The notes beneath the pieces were generated by a model. It was not told where the DNA came from and did no database searches. It saw only the letters and a list, made by a program, of their open reading frames with translations. Of a stretch of DNA of 64,000 bases, positions 9,432 to 17,807 are shown in pieces. The number at the start of each line of letters is the position of its first letter. Within the stretch, counting starts at the first letter, position 1. The stretch lies in assembly GCF_900460535.1 (NCBI RefSeq), contig NZ_UHIL01000002.1, positions 1,116,001-1,180,000 of the forward strand, written 5' to 3'. This DNA comes from Vibrio parahaemolyticus (GTDB lineage Bacteria; Pseudomonadota; Gammaproteobacteria; Enterobacterales; Vibrionaceae). The position numbers were made by a program, and so were the translations under genes.

Positions 9432-10226
9432 TTAGAAAAGGGAGATATTAAAGAGTTCCCCACTGTATGAGTGAATTAATAGTTTTCTTGATTGATGAGA
9501 AGGGGTAGTCAGCAAGTTTTTACTAGAAATATCAATAAATACGTCGCACTCAGCATAATCGCTCTTAAGTTCATCAATGGTTCTTGAAAACTGCTCTTGT
9601 AATGAAAAACTGAATGGTGAAGTATGATTCTCATATCGATATTCGATAGGGTCTATGTTAACAACCTCTCCGTTGTTTTGTGTACAAGTTAAGAACCGCA
9701 ACTCGACGTCATATTGATGGTTATTTTCTTCTATCCACTCGACCGACACTATATCTGTTCCATTCTTCTCATTTTTAGAAACGATATTAATAGGGCTAGC
9801 AATCTGATCAATGGATGTAGAAGTAACTAAGTCACCATTTCGATACCAATAGAATTCATATGCGGGAGCACCGACTGGTATTATCGGAAAACTGACATTT
9901 GGATTATATTTATTGTCAGGTTTATAAACTTTTCCATCTGCATGGATTTCTATGGTATCGATTTGAGATGGAAAAATACCTTGAGAATACCCTGAAGCAT
10001 AAAACGACGCTCCAGGTCGTATCATGTAATCTGATGTGGTCCGAAGAGAAAAGTTTAAAGTTAACTTATTGATATCATAGCTGCAGGACATCTCGGGCAT
10101 ATTACCACACTGAGACTCGTTGTTGCTGGGCGCAATAGTATTACTGTCTTTCTCGCCACCTTCTCCACCACCGCACGCTGATAAAGCCAAAGACGCGCAC
10201 GCAACAAAAAATACCTTTCTTTTCAT
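9432..10226 (-). CDS. Lipoprotein of unknown function
   Basis: 264 residues. The N-terminus is a clear lipoprotein signal (MKRKVFFVACASLALSAC, Cys 18) followed by a Gly/Glu linker, so it is membrane-anchored in the periplasm or outer membrane. The rest has spaced Tyr/Phe and β-rich character with several Cys (CGNMPEMSC, TCTQNN, ECDVF) that could form disulfides. I recognise no family. The gene and its flanks are markedly more AT-rich than their neighbours, which suggests later acquisition. It is flanked by a hairpin downstream and an AT-rich gap upstream. Confidence 0.8.
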   Translation of the reverse strand: MKRKVFFVACASLALSACGGGEGGEKDSNTIAPSNNESQCGNMPEMSCSYDINKLTLNFSLRTTSDYMIRPGASFYASGYSQGIFPSQIDTIEIHADGKVYKPDNKYNPNVSFPIIPVGAPAYEFYWYRNGDLVTSTSIDQIASPINIVSKNEKNGTDIVSVEWIEENNHQYDVELRFLTCTQNNGEVVNIDPIEYRYENHTSPFSFSLQEQFSRTIDELKSDYAECDVFIDISSKNLLTTPSHQSRKLLIHSYSGELFNISLF

Positions 10227-10616
10227 ATATTCCTTAATACAACTATAAAAAACTTATATTAACTTATACACTAAAAACATTATGATTTATTTTATGATGT
10301 GGCTCGCAGTTGGTGAATTTATATAAGTTAGAAATAGAGTGAAAAGCATATTAATTATTTTTATATAAAAATAAAATAAAGGTAAATGAGTGTGTTTACG
10401 AAAGAGGTGAATAGATATCTTAATGTATCGATTTATTATTCAAATAGTGCGCTAAGTGAGCTGGTAATAAACGGATGGCCAATGTTAATATGAGTTTTTA
10501 TCTGAAAGTAGTTTGTCAAAATACGAAAATAGTAACTTATATCTAAATCTTGCTAAGTAAAAAGAAAATGGACGTAAGCCAATAGGAATCATAGAATACT
10601 TTCTGATACAAATTAA
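10227..10616. other. AT-rich gap upstream of the lipoprotein gene
   Basis: About 390 bp, very AT-rich, with no recognised gene. One 35-codon plus-strand frame at 10386-10493 has AGG a few bases before its ATG. It resembles nothing known and could be chance. The side nearest 10226 must contain the lipoprotein promoter. Confidence 0.5.
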
Positions 10617-10643
10617 AAAAGACCGCGAATACAGCGGTCTTTT
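10617..10643 (-). terminator. Intrinsic terminator of the DUF2058 gene
   Basis: Stem AAAAGACCGC / GCGGTCTTTT with a 7-nt loop, 10 bp past the stop. It has T runs on both strands. Confidence 0.85.
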
Positions 10644-10653
10644 AGAATGCGTT

Positions 10654-11175
10654 TTACCACATCAAATCATCTGGAACGACGAAATCTGCGTATGGATCGT
10701 CTTCTGCCGGAATATCAGATTCTGCTTCTTTCTGTTCGATGATGACGGATTCGTCACGTTGAGCAATTTTATTCGCTACTCCGCGCGGAATGACAACGTA
10801 GCTTTCACCGACAATAGCAATAGCCAAAATGCCTTTGATTAACTGTTCGCGGATAAGTGAATCTACATAAAGTGATTTCACTAGTGTACCGTGTGTAAAG
10901 TTGTATTTGATGTCGCCATCTTTTAGCTCGATCTTGTTCATCTCAATCAGTTGATTGATTTGCGCTTTGATCTCTTTGCTTAGACGCTCTGCGTTTTGTT
11001 GTTGGCTTAGCTGTTTGTCTCGCTCTACCTGCTGGCGTTTACTCTCTTCAACCGCCGCTTTAACTTCGCGTGCTTGAACGCGTGATTTCTTTGAGCCTTT
11101 TTTCGCTTTCTTTAGTTTTTTCTCGTTAACTAAGCCCGCTTTTAGCATTTGTTCTTGAAGGGTAAGTTTCGCCAT
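10654..11175 (-). CDS. DUF2058 (YaiL-like) protein
   Basis: 173 residues, cytoplasmic. Residues 1-95 are highly charged and Lys/Gln-rich (KKLKKAKKGSKKSRVQAREVKAAVEESKRQQVERDKQ), predicted helical or coiled coil and suited to nucleic-acid contact. The C-terminal half carries the family sequence IELKDGDIKYNFTHG...YVDSLIREQLIKG. The family has been described as nucleoprotein- or polynucleotide-associated, but its role is not known. Single gene with its own terminator. Confidence 0.88.
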   Translation of the reverse strand: MAKLTLQEQMLKAGLVNEKKLKKAKKGSKKSRVQAREVKAAVEESKRQQVERDKQLSQQQNAERLSKEIKAQINQLIEMNKIELKDGDIKYNFTHGTLVKSLYVDSLIREQLIKGILAIAIVGESYVVIPRGVANKIAQRDESVIIEQKEAESDIPAEDDPYADFVVPDDLMW

Positions 11176-11310
11176 GTTTAATCCAGTTAGTGCGCAATTT
11201 TCTGTATTTTAACCAGTCATTCTCTGCAAAGAAAGGGGAGTGGCTTTTTAAGCGAGAAAAGCCTCAAGAATTGCCAACAAAACATGGTCTGCTCACCCGT
11301 TTAACTCTGC

Positions 11311-12315
11311 TTATCTAGCCGCTATTTTATCTAACCGCCATTGCCTCGGCGATTTTCCCGTCCAGCGACGAAAGTAGCGGCTGAAGACCGCAGTTTCGGC
11401 ATAACCCAATTGCAACGCGATATCGGTAATACTCTGAATATTCTCACTTAAACGCTGCTCAGCGAAATCCTGACGCACTTGCTGCAATAGCTGTCGATAA
11501 CTTGTGCCCTGCTGTTTCAGCTTGCTTTGCAGCATTCTCGGATGCAGGTCCAATGCTCTTGCAACGCGCTCCACGCTGCATTCTCCAGTCGATAGCAAAC
11601 GACCAATCATGTTTGCCGCTTGGTCGCTGAGATTGTTGGGGTAACGGGTTTGCAGCTCTTTGAGGTGCTGTTGAAAATGGCGCTCTAGTGCGTCTTCATC
11701 TTGGTGGTTCTTAGCGTTCAGTAGACTCGCTTTAAGTAGGATACCGTCAAACTTATCACCGAAACGCAGTTTGTTCTGCTGGGCAAATTCGCTCTGTTCT
11801 GCCTCGAAGCTTGCGTGTTGGGTGAGGTGTAAAGAGAAGTGGCTCGCTTCAATATCAAGCAGACTGGCAATAAACATCGCCAGATGCGATACACTCAACT
11901 GCATCAACTGTGCGATACCGCGTTCGCTGTGCACATCAATACTGAGCGACAACCGTACCCAATCATCTTGTGGCGTCATGTTGAGAGTGACCCCTGACGA
12001 ATGCAGATAGAGAAAATCATTCACCCGCGCCAAGGCATCACCGACCGTTTCCGCGCGAGAAACCAGCATCGGCAAATCACCCAAACTTTGCAGGTTTTGG
12101 CGCTCGGCGAGTAACGCGCCAAACAACGGTTGCTTACAACGAGCAGCTGCTTCCTCCAGCAATTCAGCCAACCTTGAATAAGCGAGATAAGTATCGGGAT
12201 CGCGAAATTGCGCCGTAGACAGCCCGACAGCAGCCATAATCTCAACCGGATTCTGCCCTAGTTCGGAAACCAAGCTATCAAATTTATCGGCGGCGCCACT
12301 TCTTACGATATGCAT
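11311..12315 (-). CDS. AraC-family regulator with N-terminal arabinose-binding-like domain
   Basis: 334 residues. Residues 1-200 match the ligand domain of the OruR/ArgR-type AraC proteins (VGLSTAQFRDPDTYLAYSRLAELLEEAAARC). The C-terminal 100 residues hold the double HTH (VERVARALDLHPRMLQSKLKQQG, then SITDIALQLGYAETAVFSRYFRRWTGKSPRQWR). A TTG eight codons upstream is also in frame; I prefer the ATG at 12315, though its ribosome-binding site is weak. It is divergent from the SDR-cupin-dehydrogenase operon and probably controls it. Confidence 0.9.
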   Translation of the reverse strand: MHIVRSGAADKFDSLVSELGQNPVEIMAAVGLSTAQFRDPDTYLAYSRLAELLEEAAARCKQPLFGALLAERQNLQSLGDLPMLVSRAETVGDALARVNDFLYLHSSGVTLNMTPQDDWVRLSLSIDVHSERGIAQLMQLSVSHLAMFIASLLDIEASHFSLHLTQHASFEAEQSEFAQQNKLRFGDKFDGILLKASLLNAKNHQDEDALERHFQQHLKELQTRYPNNLSDQAANMIGRLLSTGECSVERVARALDLHPRMLQSKLKQQGTSYRQLLQQVRQDFAEQRLSENIQSITDIALQLGYAETAVFSRYFRRWTGKSPRQWRLDKIAAR

Positions 12316-12446
12316 GTCTCGATTTTTAAATGTTAACAAGTTGTAAATCGCAATATATCAAATTTACTTCGCAAAAGGTCAAGTGAGTGTCAGTGAGTTG
12401 ATTTAAGTTACATTTTGATAACAACAACGCATGGATGAGAAGCAGT

Positions 12447-13208
12447 ATGGAACTTATCAATAAAACGGCCATTGTGACTGGGGCGGCTGGTGGAATTGGC
12501 CAAGCCATCATTGCAAAGCTGAGAGAGCAAGGAGCCAAAGTGCTTGCTGTCGATATTTCAGAACAATCACTGCAAATGTACACAAGTTTTGATTCAAAGC
12601 AGTTGGGAACCTTTGTCGCGGACGTCACCGATTACCAACAAGTTGAAGCTATGGTGAAGTGCGCGGTCGAACAGTTTGGCTCGCTTGACATCATGGTCAA
12701 CAACGCAGGCATTGGCGCGCCGAAACCTCTGCTTGACCACGACCCAATTGCCGATTTTGAGCCGATCTCAAAGGTCAACCAAAATGGTGTCTACTACGGC
12801 ATTCTCGCCGCTGGGCGACAATTCCAAGCACAAGGCACTCCGGGTGTGATCCTCAATACTTCTTCTGTTTACGCACGAATGGCATCTGAGATGACCTTCA
12901 CCTACAACGTCAGCAAAGCGGCAGTCGATATGATGACCAAATGCGCCGCATTAGAACTGGCACCATTGGGCATTCGTGTTTGCGCCGTCGCTCCGGGACG
13001 CGTTGATACTCCGATGTTAAGGCAATACGAAGAGATTGGCCTATGGAACCACATCCGCAAAGAACAGATGCGTCAAAACTTCACACAACCAGAAGAGATC
13101 GCCAACGTGGTGACGTTTTTGGTCAGCGAGAAAGCCAACTGTATCAACGGCTGCACCGTCAGTGCGTCCGACGGTTTCGAGAATTTTAAGTACCCACTCA
13201 TGGGATAG
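12447..13208 (+). CDS. Short-chain dehydrogenase/reductase
   Basis: 253 residues, classical SDR. The cofactor motif TGAAGGIGQ is near residue 12. Asp of LAVDIS at the end of β2 points to NAD(H). NNAGIG and the catalytic Ser of NTSSVY with YNVSK (Tyr and Lys) are present. The ATG at 12447, preceded by GAGAAG, is chosen over the in-frame ATG at 12435. It is the first gene of a three-gene operon with a cupin and a medium-chain dehydrogenase. The set suggests oxidation of a small alcohol or hydroxyketone, but the substrate is unknown. Confidence 0.88.
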   Translation: MELINKTAIVTGAAGGIGQAIIAKLREQGAKVLAVDISEQSLQMYTSFDSKQLGTFVADVTDYQQVEAMVKCAVEQFGSLDIMVNNAGIGAPKPLLDHDPIADFEPISKVNQNGVYYGILAAGRQFQAQGTPGVILNTSSVYARMASEMTFTYNVSKAAVDMMTKCAALELAPLGIRVCAVAPGRVDTPMLRQYEEIGLWNHIRKEQMRQNFTQPEEIANVVTFLVSEKANCINGCTVSASDGFENFKYPLMG

Positions 13209-13248
13209 GCGAGCACGCCACATTACAGCAATAGCGAGGATGTAAGTT

Positions 13249-13761
13249 ATGTCATTACCAGAAGTTATTCAGCATCAAGATTTCCTACTAACTCTTAATA
13301 CCAATGAAGAGTCGATCATCAAAGACGCGCTACCGGGTGTTGATGTTTACCCATTGTTTCTTGATCCAGAAAACGGTACTTGGGTGGTTCGCGCCAAATT
13401 CAAACCGGGTATCACTCTGCCTAAGCACTACCACACTGGTGTGGTGCACTTCTATACCCTGAGCGGCGCTTGGCACTACATCGAGTATCCAGACCAAGTC
13501 CAAACCGCTGGCAGCTACTTATATGAGCCGGGCGGTTCGATTCATACCTTCCACTGCCCTGAAAGCTCAGGCGGTGCCGACGGATTTATGGTGATCCAAG
13601 GTGCAAACATTAACTTTGACGAAGATGGTAACTTCATCAATATCATGGATGCGGGTTGGATTGAGCAAGTTGTTATTGCAACAGCGAAAGCACAAGGCTT
13701 CACCGCGCGCTACATCAAACCGGGTGCGATTGCTGGCCTAAGCGATGAGCTAGCGGAGTAA
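13249..13761 (+). CDS. Cupin protein of the 2,4'-dihydroxyacetophenone dioxygenase family
   Basis: 170 residues. The first cupin motif PKHYHTGVVHFYTLSGAW supplies the likely metal-binding His residues. The second motif is the region YEPGGSIHTFHC. The pattern matches proteins annotated as 2,4'-dihydroxyacetophenone dioxygenase, an iron enzyme that splits a C-C bond, but many members have other roles. It lies 40 bp after the SDR gene and 4 bp before the dehydrogenase, so it belongs to the same operon. Confidence 0.82.
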   Translation: MSLPEVIQHQDFLLTLNTNEESIIKDALPGVDVYPLFLDPENGTWVVRAKFKPGITLPKHYHTGVVHFYTLSGAWHYIEYPDQVQTAGSYLYEPGGSIHTFHCPESSGGADGFMVIQGANINFDEDGNFINIMDAGWIEQVVIATAKAQGFTARYIKPGAIAGLSDELAE

Positions 13762-13765
13762 CCTC

Positions 13766-14824
13766 ATGCAACAGATGAACAGTATCGTAATGCAGGATGG
13801 TAGTGTCCGCCTGAAGCAAGTCGAAATCCCCAAACCCGCAGCGGGACAAGTGTTGGTTCGTAGTCTAGCTTGCGGTATTTGTGGCTCCGACCTTCACATT
13901 ACTCGACACGCGGATGAGGTATTTGATGTATTCCACCAGCTCGGGTTGATGCCTGATGAAGCCGGTGAGCACGCTCAAGTGATGTTGGGGCATGAGTTCT
14001 GCGCGGAAATTGTCGAATACGGATCTGACACTCAACAGACGTTGGCTGTTGGTAGCCGAGTCACCTCAGTGCCGATGTTGCTCAGTCAAAATGGCGCGGG
14101 CGTTGGTGTTACTCCGGGTACTTATGGCGCTTACTCTGAGTACTTCCTGCTTGATGAAGCGTTATTGCTACCTGTCCCAGACGGAATGCCGTCTGAGGCG
14201 GCGGCATTGACCGAACCACTGGCGGTCGGTTTGCACGCGGTCAATCGCAGTGAAATCGAAACGGAAGAAACAGCTCTGGTTGTCGGTTGCGGTCCTATAG
14301 GGCTGGCGGTGATTGCTGCACTGAAACAACGCGGTGTGAGCAATATTCTTGCGGTCGATCTTCAGGAAGAGAAGCTGCTACTTGCTAGTGAGTTTGGCGC
14401 AAATCGATTGATCAACCCGACCAAGGAAGACGAGATCGCCGTTGGTGAGCAGTACGCGATGAACTCACGTCTGGTCATTTATGAGTGTGTGGGCAAGCAT
14501 ACATTGATTGACGATTTTCTGCGCCGCGCCCCTGCCCGAGCGCGAATCGTCATCTCGGGTATCCATACGACACCCGCAATCATTAACTACGCGTACGCGA
14601 CGGTAAAAGAGCTCGATTTGAGATTCTCTTACTACTACCAACCGCACGAGTTTGAGCAATGCCTACAAGCGATTGCCGAACACACGTTGCCTTGGCAGAA
14701 AATGCTCACCGCCAAAGTGGGAATCGACGGTGTCGAAGACGCATTTACACAGTTAATGACGCCAAATGATCACATCAAAGTGGTGATCGAACCTTGGCGC
14801 AGCGGCGCGTTAGAAGTGATTTAA
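13766..14824 (+). CDS. Zinc-dependent medium-chain alcohol dehydrogenase
   Basis: 352 residues. The catalytic zinc ligands are in CGICGSDLH (about 36-44) and the GHEFCAE segment. The Rossmann motif VVGCGPIGLAVIAALKQRG is mid-protein, with a following Asp (AVDLQ) favouring NAD(H). The four-Cys structural zinc lobe of liver-type enzymes is absent: the region after GHEF has no Cys cluster. The start has GGAGTAAC seven bases upstream, overlapping the end of the cupin gene. Third gene of the SDR-cupin-MDR operon, closed by a strong terminator. Confidence 0.88.
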   Translation: MQQMNSIVMQDGSVRLKQVEIPKPAAGQVLVRSLACGICGSDLHITRHADEVFDVFHQLGLMPDEAGEHAQVMLGHEFCAEIVEYGSDTQQTLAVGSRVTSVPMLLSQNGAGVGVTPGTYGAYSEYFLLDEALLLPVPDGMPSEAAALTEPLAVGLHAVNRSEIETEETALVVGCGPIGLAVIAALKQRGVSNILAVDLQEEKLLLASEFGANRLINPTKEDEIAVGEQYAMNSRLVIYECVGKHTLIDDFLRRAPARARIVISGIHTTPAIINYAYATVKELDLRFSYYYQPHEFEQCLQAIAEHTLPWQKMLTAKVGIDGVEDAFTQLMTPNDHIKVVIEPWRSGALEVI

Positions 14825-14870
14825 CTCTTAGCCAGCTTAAGCCAGCCAAAACTAATTTTAGTTTGGTGAC

Positions 14871-14907
14871 AGCCCCAACCGTAGCAGCTAGGTTGGGGCT
14901 TTTTTTG
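14871..14907 (+). terminator. Intrinsic terminator of the SDR-cupin-MDR operon
   Basis: Stem AGCCCCAACC / GGTTGGGGCT with a 10-nt loop and seven T. It ends exactly at the stop of the convergent old-yellow-enzyme gene. Confidence 0.92.
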
Positions 14908-16032
14908 TTAGGCCTGTTCTGCGCATTCCTGTTGCAGAGCAGGGTAATCGGTGTAGCCTCGTTCGTTTCCGCCAAACAACGTTGAGCCATCGAGTTCTGC
15001 CAACGGATGGTGATGTTGCAAGCGAGAGACTAAGTCTGGGTTTGCTACGAATGGTCGTCCGAATGCGACAAGATCCGCGTAGCCTTTCTCTAACACTTCG
15101 TTTGCTCGTTGAGGATCGTAGCGACCTGCGACAATGATAGCGTTGCGAAAGCGCTTTCTAAGTTCGATTCGAAACGTCTCGGGAATCGTTGGTGCATCGG
15201 CCCAATCGGCCTCGGACAAGTGCAAGTAGGCAATGTCGCGCTCCTGTAGCTGTTTTGATGCCTCTAGGATCGTTGGCACGATATCTGGGCAGTCCATATC
15301 TTTAAACGTAATGAATGGTGCCAATCTCACTCCAACTCGATGCGCACCAACAGCGGCGATAACTGCATCCACTACTTCGATAAGAAAACGGATACGATTT
15401 TCTCGTGAACCGCCGTAGTTGTCTGTTCGATGGTTTGAATTGGTTCTTAAGAACTGGTCTATCAGATACCCATTCCCGCCGTGGATTTCTACACCATCAA
15501 AACCCGATTCAATGGCGCGTTTGGCTGCGTTCGCGAAATCACCGACAACTCGGTTGATATCCGCTTGTGTCATTGCGCGTGGCTCAACACAATCGACCAT
15601 ATTGCCGTTGCCTTGTTCATCCGCAATCCAAACTTGCGTCTCTACCGGAGCGAGCGCAGATGGTGCGATAGGCTGTTCACCATTTTGGAATGTTGGGTGA
15701 GACACTCTGCCCACATGCCATAGCTGACAAAACATCGCTGCGCCTTGTAATTTGACCGCTTGGGTCACACCTTGCCAGCCCGCCACTTGCGCATCGGTGT
15801 AAACGCCTGGTGTGAACGAATAGCCTTGAGAATCGTCCGAAATTTGTGTGGCTTCGGAAATGATCAGCCCGGCAGAAGCGCGCTGTTGATAATACGTTGC
15901 CATCATCTCATTCGGGATGTTGCCCGGCTGAGTGGTGCGTGCGCGAGTCATTGGTGCCATGACAATACGGTTTTGTAGTGACAACGCTTTCAGTTGAGCT
16001 GGTTCAAACAGCTTATTTGTTCTTTGTTTCAT
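14908..16032 (-). CDS. nemA: Old yellow enzyme, N-ethylmaleimide reductase-like
   Basis: 374 residues, FMN-dependent ene-reductase that uses NAD(P)H to reduce activated C=C bonds and electrophiles. Family signs: MAPMTRART near the N-terminus, CQLWHVGRVSHP, the substrate-binding pair in HGGNGYLIDQFL, TDNYGGSRENR, and VAFGRPFVANPDL in the C-terminal phosphate site. The frame extends far upstream, but the ATG at 16032 has AGGAG and fits homologue starts. It follows the glutaredoxin-2-like gene by 10 bp, so the two are one operon against electrophile or thiol stress. Confidence 0.92.
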   Translation of the reverse strand: MKQRTNKLFEPAQLKALSLQNRIVMAPMTRARTTQPGNIPNEMMATYYQQRASAGLIISEATQISDDSQGYSFTPGVYTDAQVAGWQGVTQAVKLQGAAMFCQLWHVGRVSHPTFQNGEQPIAPSALAPVETQVWIADEQGNGNMVDCVEPRAMTQADINRVVGDFANAAKRAIESGFDGVEIHGGNGYLIDQFLRTNSNHRTDNYGGSRENRIRFLIEVVDAVIAAVGAHRVGVRLAPFITFKDMDCPDIVPTILEASKQLQERDIAYLHLSEADWADAPTIPETFRIELRKRFRNAIIVAGRYDPQRANEVLEKGYADLVAFGRPFVANPDLVSRLQHHHPLAELDGSTLFGGNERGYTDYPALQQECAEQA

Positions 16033-16042
16033 GATGCGCTCC

Positions 16043-16672
16043 TTAGATAAGTACTGGCACGTTGGTCGCTTTACGAGCGGTTGCCATCCAGTGAAGTACG
16101 GCTGGATCCCATTGCACTTCGGGCGCACTGAAAAAGCCGCGTAGAATGGAGAACATAATGGCCTGATCAACCAGTGACGTTTGCTTTTCTGAACTTAGGT
16201 TGAGCAAGGGTTTAGTTTGTTCTATCAAAGCGGCGACTTCTTTCGCAATCGCAGGTGTATCGTTAATCAAAGCTTCAAAATTTAACGCTTCGGTTTCTTT
16301 TTTTGCACGCCATGCTTGTTTAGCGGTTTCTGTTGCAAATTCCGGTAACGTCATGTTTGACCAACGCGGATACCCGACTTTTTGTAGTGGTAAAAACGCT
16401 TGTTTTTGCCAGTCTAAAACCAGTGTTGAGGGTTGGCTGTTTTCGCTGGAAGATGCCAATTCAAGGAAGTAGTTGATGATGTCTAAGCTTTCCGCCATGG
16501 CTTCACCATCGTCTTTGATCAAAAGAGGAACTTGTTTTGCGCCGATGATGTTTGTGGTGGTGTTCTCGTCGTCATAAGCAATGTTGATGACGTCGAGCTG
16601 AATATTCAGCATGCCTGCAACAAAACGGACGCGGGCGCTAAAGGGGCAATGTTCATAAATGTACAGTTTCAT
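16043..16672 (-). CDS. grxB: Glutaredoxin-2-like protein (GrxB family) with CPFS active site
   Basis: 209 residues: N-terminal thioredoxin fold plus a C-terminal all-helical GST-like domain, as in E. coli Grx2. The N-terminus is MKLYIYEHCPFSARVRF and the cis-Pro loop is KQVPLLIKDDGEAMAESLDIINYF. The active site is C9-P-F-S12 where the classical enzyme has CPYC, so the resolving cysteine is missing. It may act only through monothiol or glutathione-transferase chemistry. First gene of an operon with the old yellow enzyme, divergent from a LysR gene. Confidence 0.88.
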   Translation of the reverse strand: MKLYIYEHCPFSARVRFVAGMLNIQLDVINIAYDDENTTTNIIGAKQVPLLIKDDGEAMAESLDIINYFLELASSSENSQPSTLVLDWQKQAFLPLQKVGYPRWSNMTLPEFATETAKQAWRAKKETEALNFEALINDTPAIAKEVAALIEQTKPLLNLSSEKQTSLVDQAIMFSILRGFFSAPEVQWDPAVLHWMATARKATNVPVLI

Positions 16673-16828
16673 TTTTTGTTTCCTATCTCTTGGCTGGGCA
16701 GGGCGTGTTGTTGTGCGTTGTACAGCGTTACGGCGTTTAACTTTGCCCTGTCACATAACGTTCTGGGTCTAAACAATGTCGATAGGGTCAGTATATGGAT
16801 TCGACTTAATTTGATAATTGGGTAATAT

Positions 16829-16845
16829 CTGAATTGATTATTCAG
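16829..16845. promoter_or_regulatory. Candidate LysR operator upstream of the LysR gene
   Basis: CTGAAT-TGATT-ATTCAG is a perfect 6-bp inverted repeat with a 5-bp centre, 27 bp before the LysR start in the divergent spacer. Size and position fit an autoregulatory LTTR site. Confidence 0.4.
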
Positions 16846-16871
16846 TTTTTCCAAATAATAAGGGCGCGAAG

Positions 16872-17807
16872 ATGGATAAGTTTTCGGATATGACGTTGTT
16901 TGTCAGCATCGTTAAACATCAAGGTCTGGCAGCGGCGGGAAGGGAGCTAGGTTTATCTCCAGCGACGGTAACGGCAAGGCTGCAAGCGATAGAAGAACGC
17001 TATGGTGTAAAGCTGCTCAACCGAAGCACACGCCACGTATCACTCACGGACGCAGGGGCAATGTACCATCAAGCTTGTCTGAACATCATTGATAGCGTGA
17101 AAGAGACGGAAAACTTACTTCAAACTGGTATTTCGGAAGTGCGCGGAACGTTGAAAATTTCAGCTCCACGAGATATTGGCAAACAAATTATTTCGCCGAT
17201 GGTGTCGGTTTTTTCTGAGCAATATCCGGATGTGACGCCTTATCTTTATCTTAATGACAATTTATCGAACTTGGCTGAATCGGGGCTCGATTTGGTGATT
17301 CGTTACGGTGAGTTAGCGGACAGTAATCTCATTTCGCGCAAGCTGGCGTCGAGTCAACGTGTGCTGTGTGCGTCACCTGATTATTTGTCGAAGCAAGGTG
17401 TCCCAAACTGCCCACAAGATCTCGCGGTTCATCGCTGCTTAGCCATGGTGCGCAGCAATGAAGAATTAAAAACGTGGCACTTTAAAGATGAAGAGTCTCA
17501 CCAAACGATCACGGTCACGCCAAAGCGCTTTTCTGATGATGGTGAAGTGATTCGACAATGGGCGTTGGAGGGGGCGGGGATTGCGTTGAAATCGATTTTA
17601 GATATTCAGCAAGACCTAAAACAACAACGTTTAGTAACGGTTTTGGATGGGTATATGAAAAACTTCAGCGCCTTTTCGCAAGGCGCTGAAGCGGATCTGC
17701 ATGTCATTTATCAGAGCCGCCAATATCAACCGAAAAGAGTTCGCCTGTTTTTGGACTTTCTAGTTGAGCAATTTAGCGCGCTGAGTGATGCCAGCAATCA
17801 GATCTAG
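16872..17807 (+). CDS. LysR-family transcriptional regulator
   Basis: 311 residues. The HTH is at 1-60 (FSDMTLFVSIVKHQGLAAAGRELGLSPATVTARLQAIE), of the type seen in CrgA/AaeR-like regulators, with a full effector domain to about 300. It is divergent from grxB-nemA, so probably their regulator. Its last 48 bp overlap the end of the convergent LysR gene on the other strand. Confidence 0.88.
   Translation: MDKFSDMTLFVSIVKHQGLAAAGRELGLSPATVTARLQAIEERYGVKLLNRSTRHVSLTDAGAMYHQACLNIIDSVKETENLLQTGISEVRGTLKISAPRDIGKQIISPMVSVFSEQYPDVTPYLYLNDNLSNLAESGLDLVIRYGELADSNLISRKLASSQRVLCASPDYLSKQGVPNCPQDLAVHRCLAMVRSNEELKTWHFKDEESHQTITVTPKRFSDDGEVIRQWALEGAGIALKSILDIQQDLKQQRLVTVLDGYMKNFSAFSQGAEADLHVIYQSRQYQPKRVRLFLDFLVEQFSALSDASNQI

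Noticed and set aside
12315..12447. CRP-like site in the AraC/SDR spacer
   Set aside because: GTGAG and TGATA elements occur but no symmetric TGTGA-N6-TCACA.
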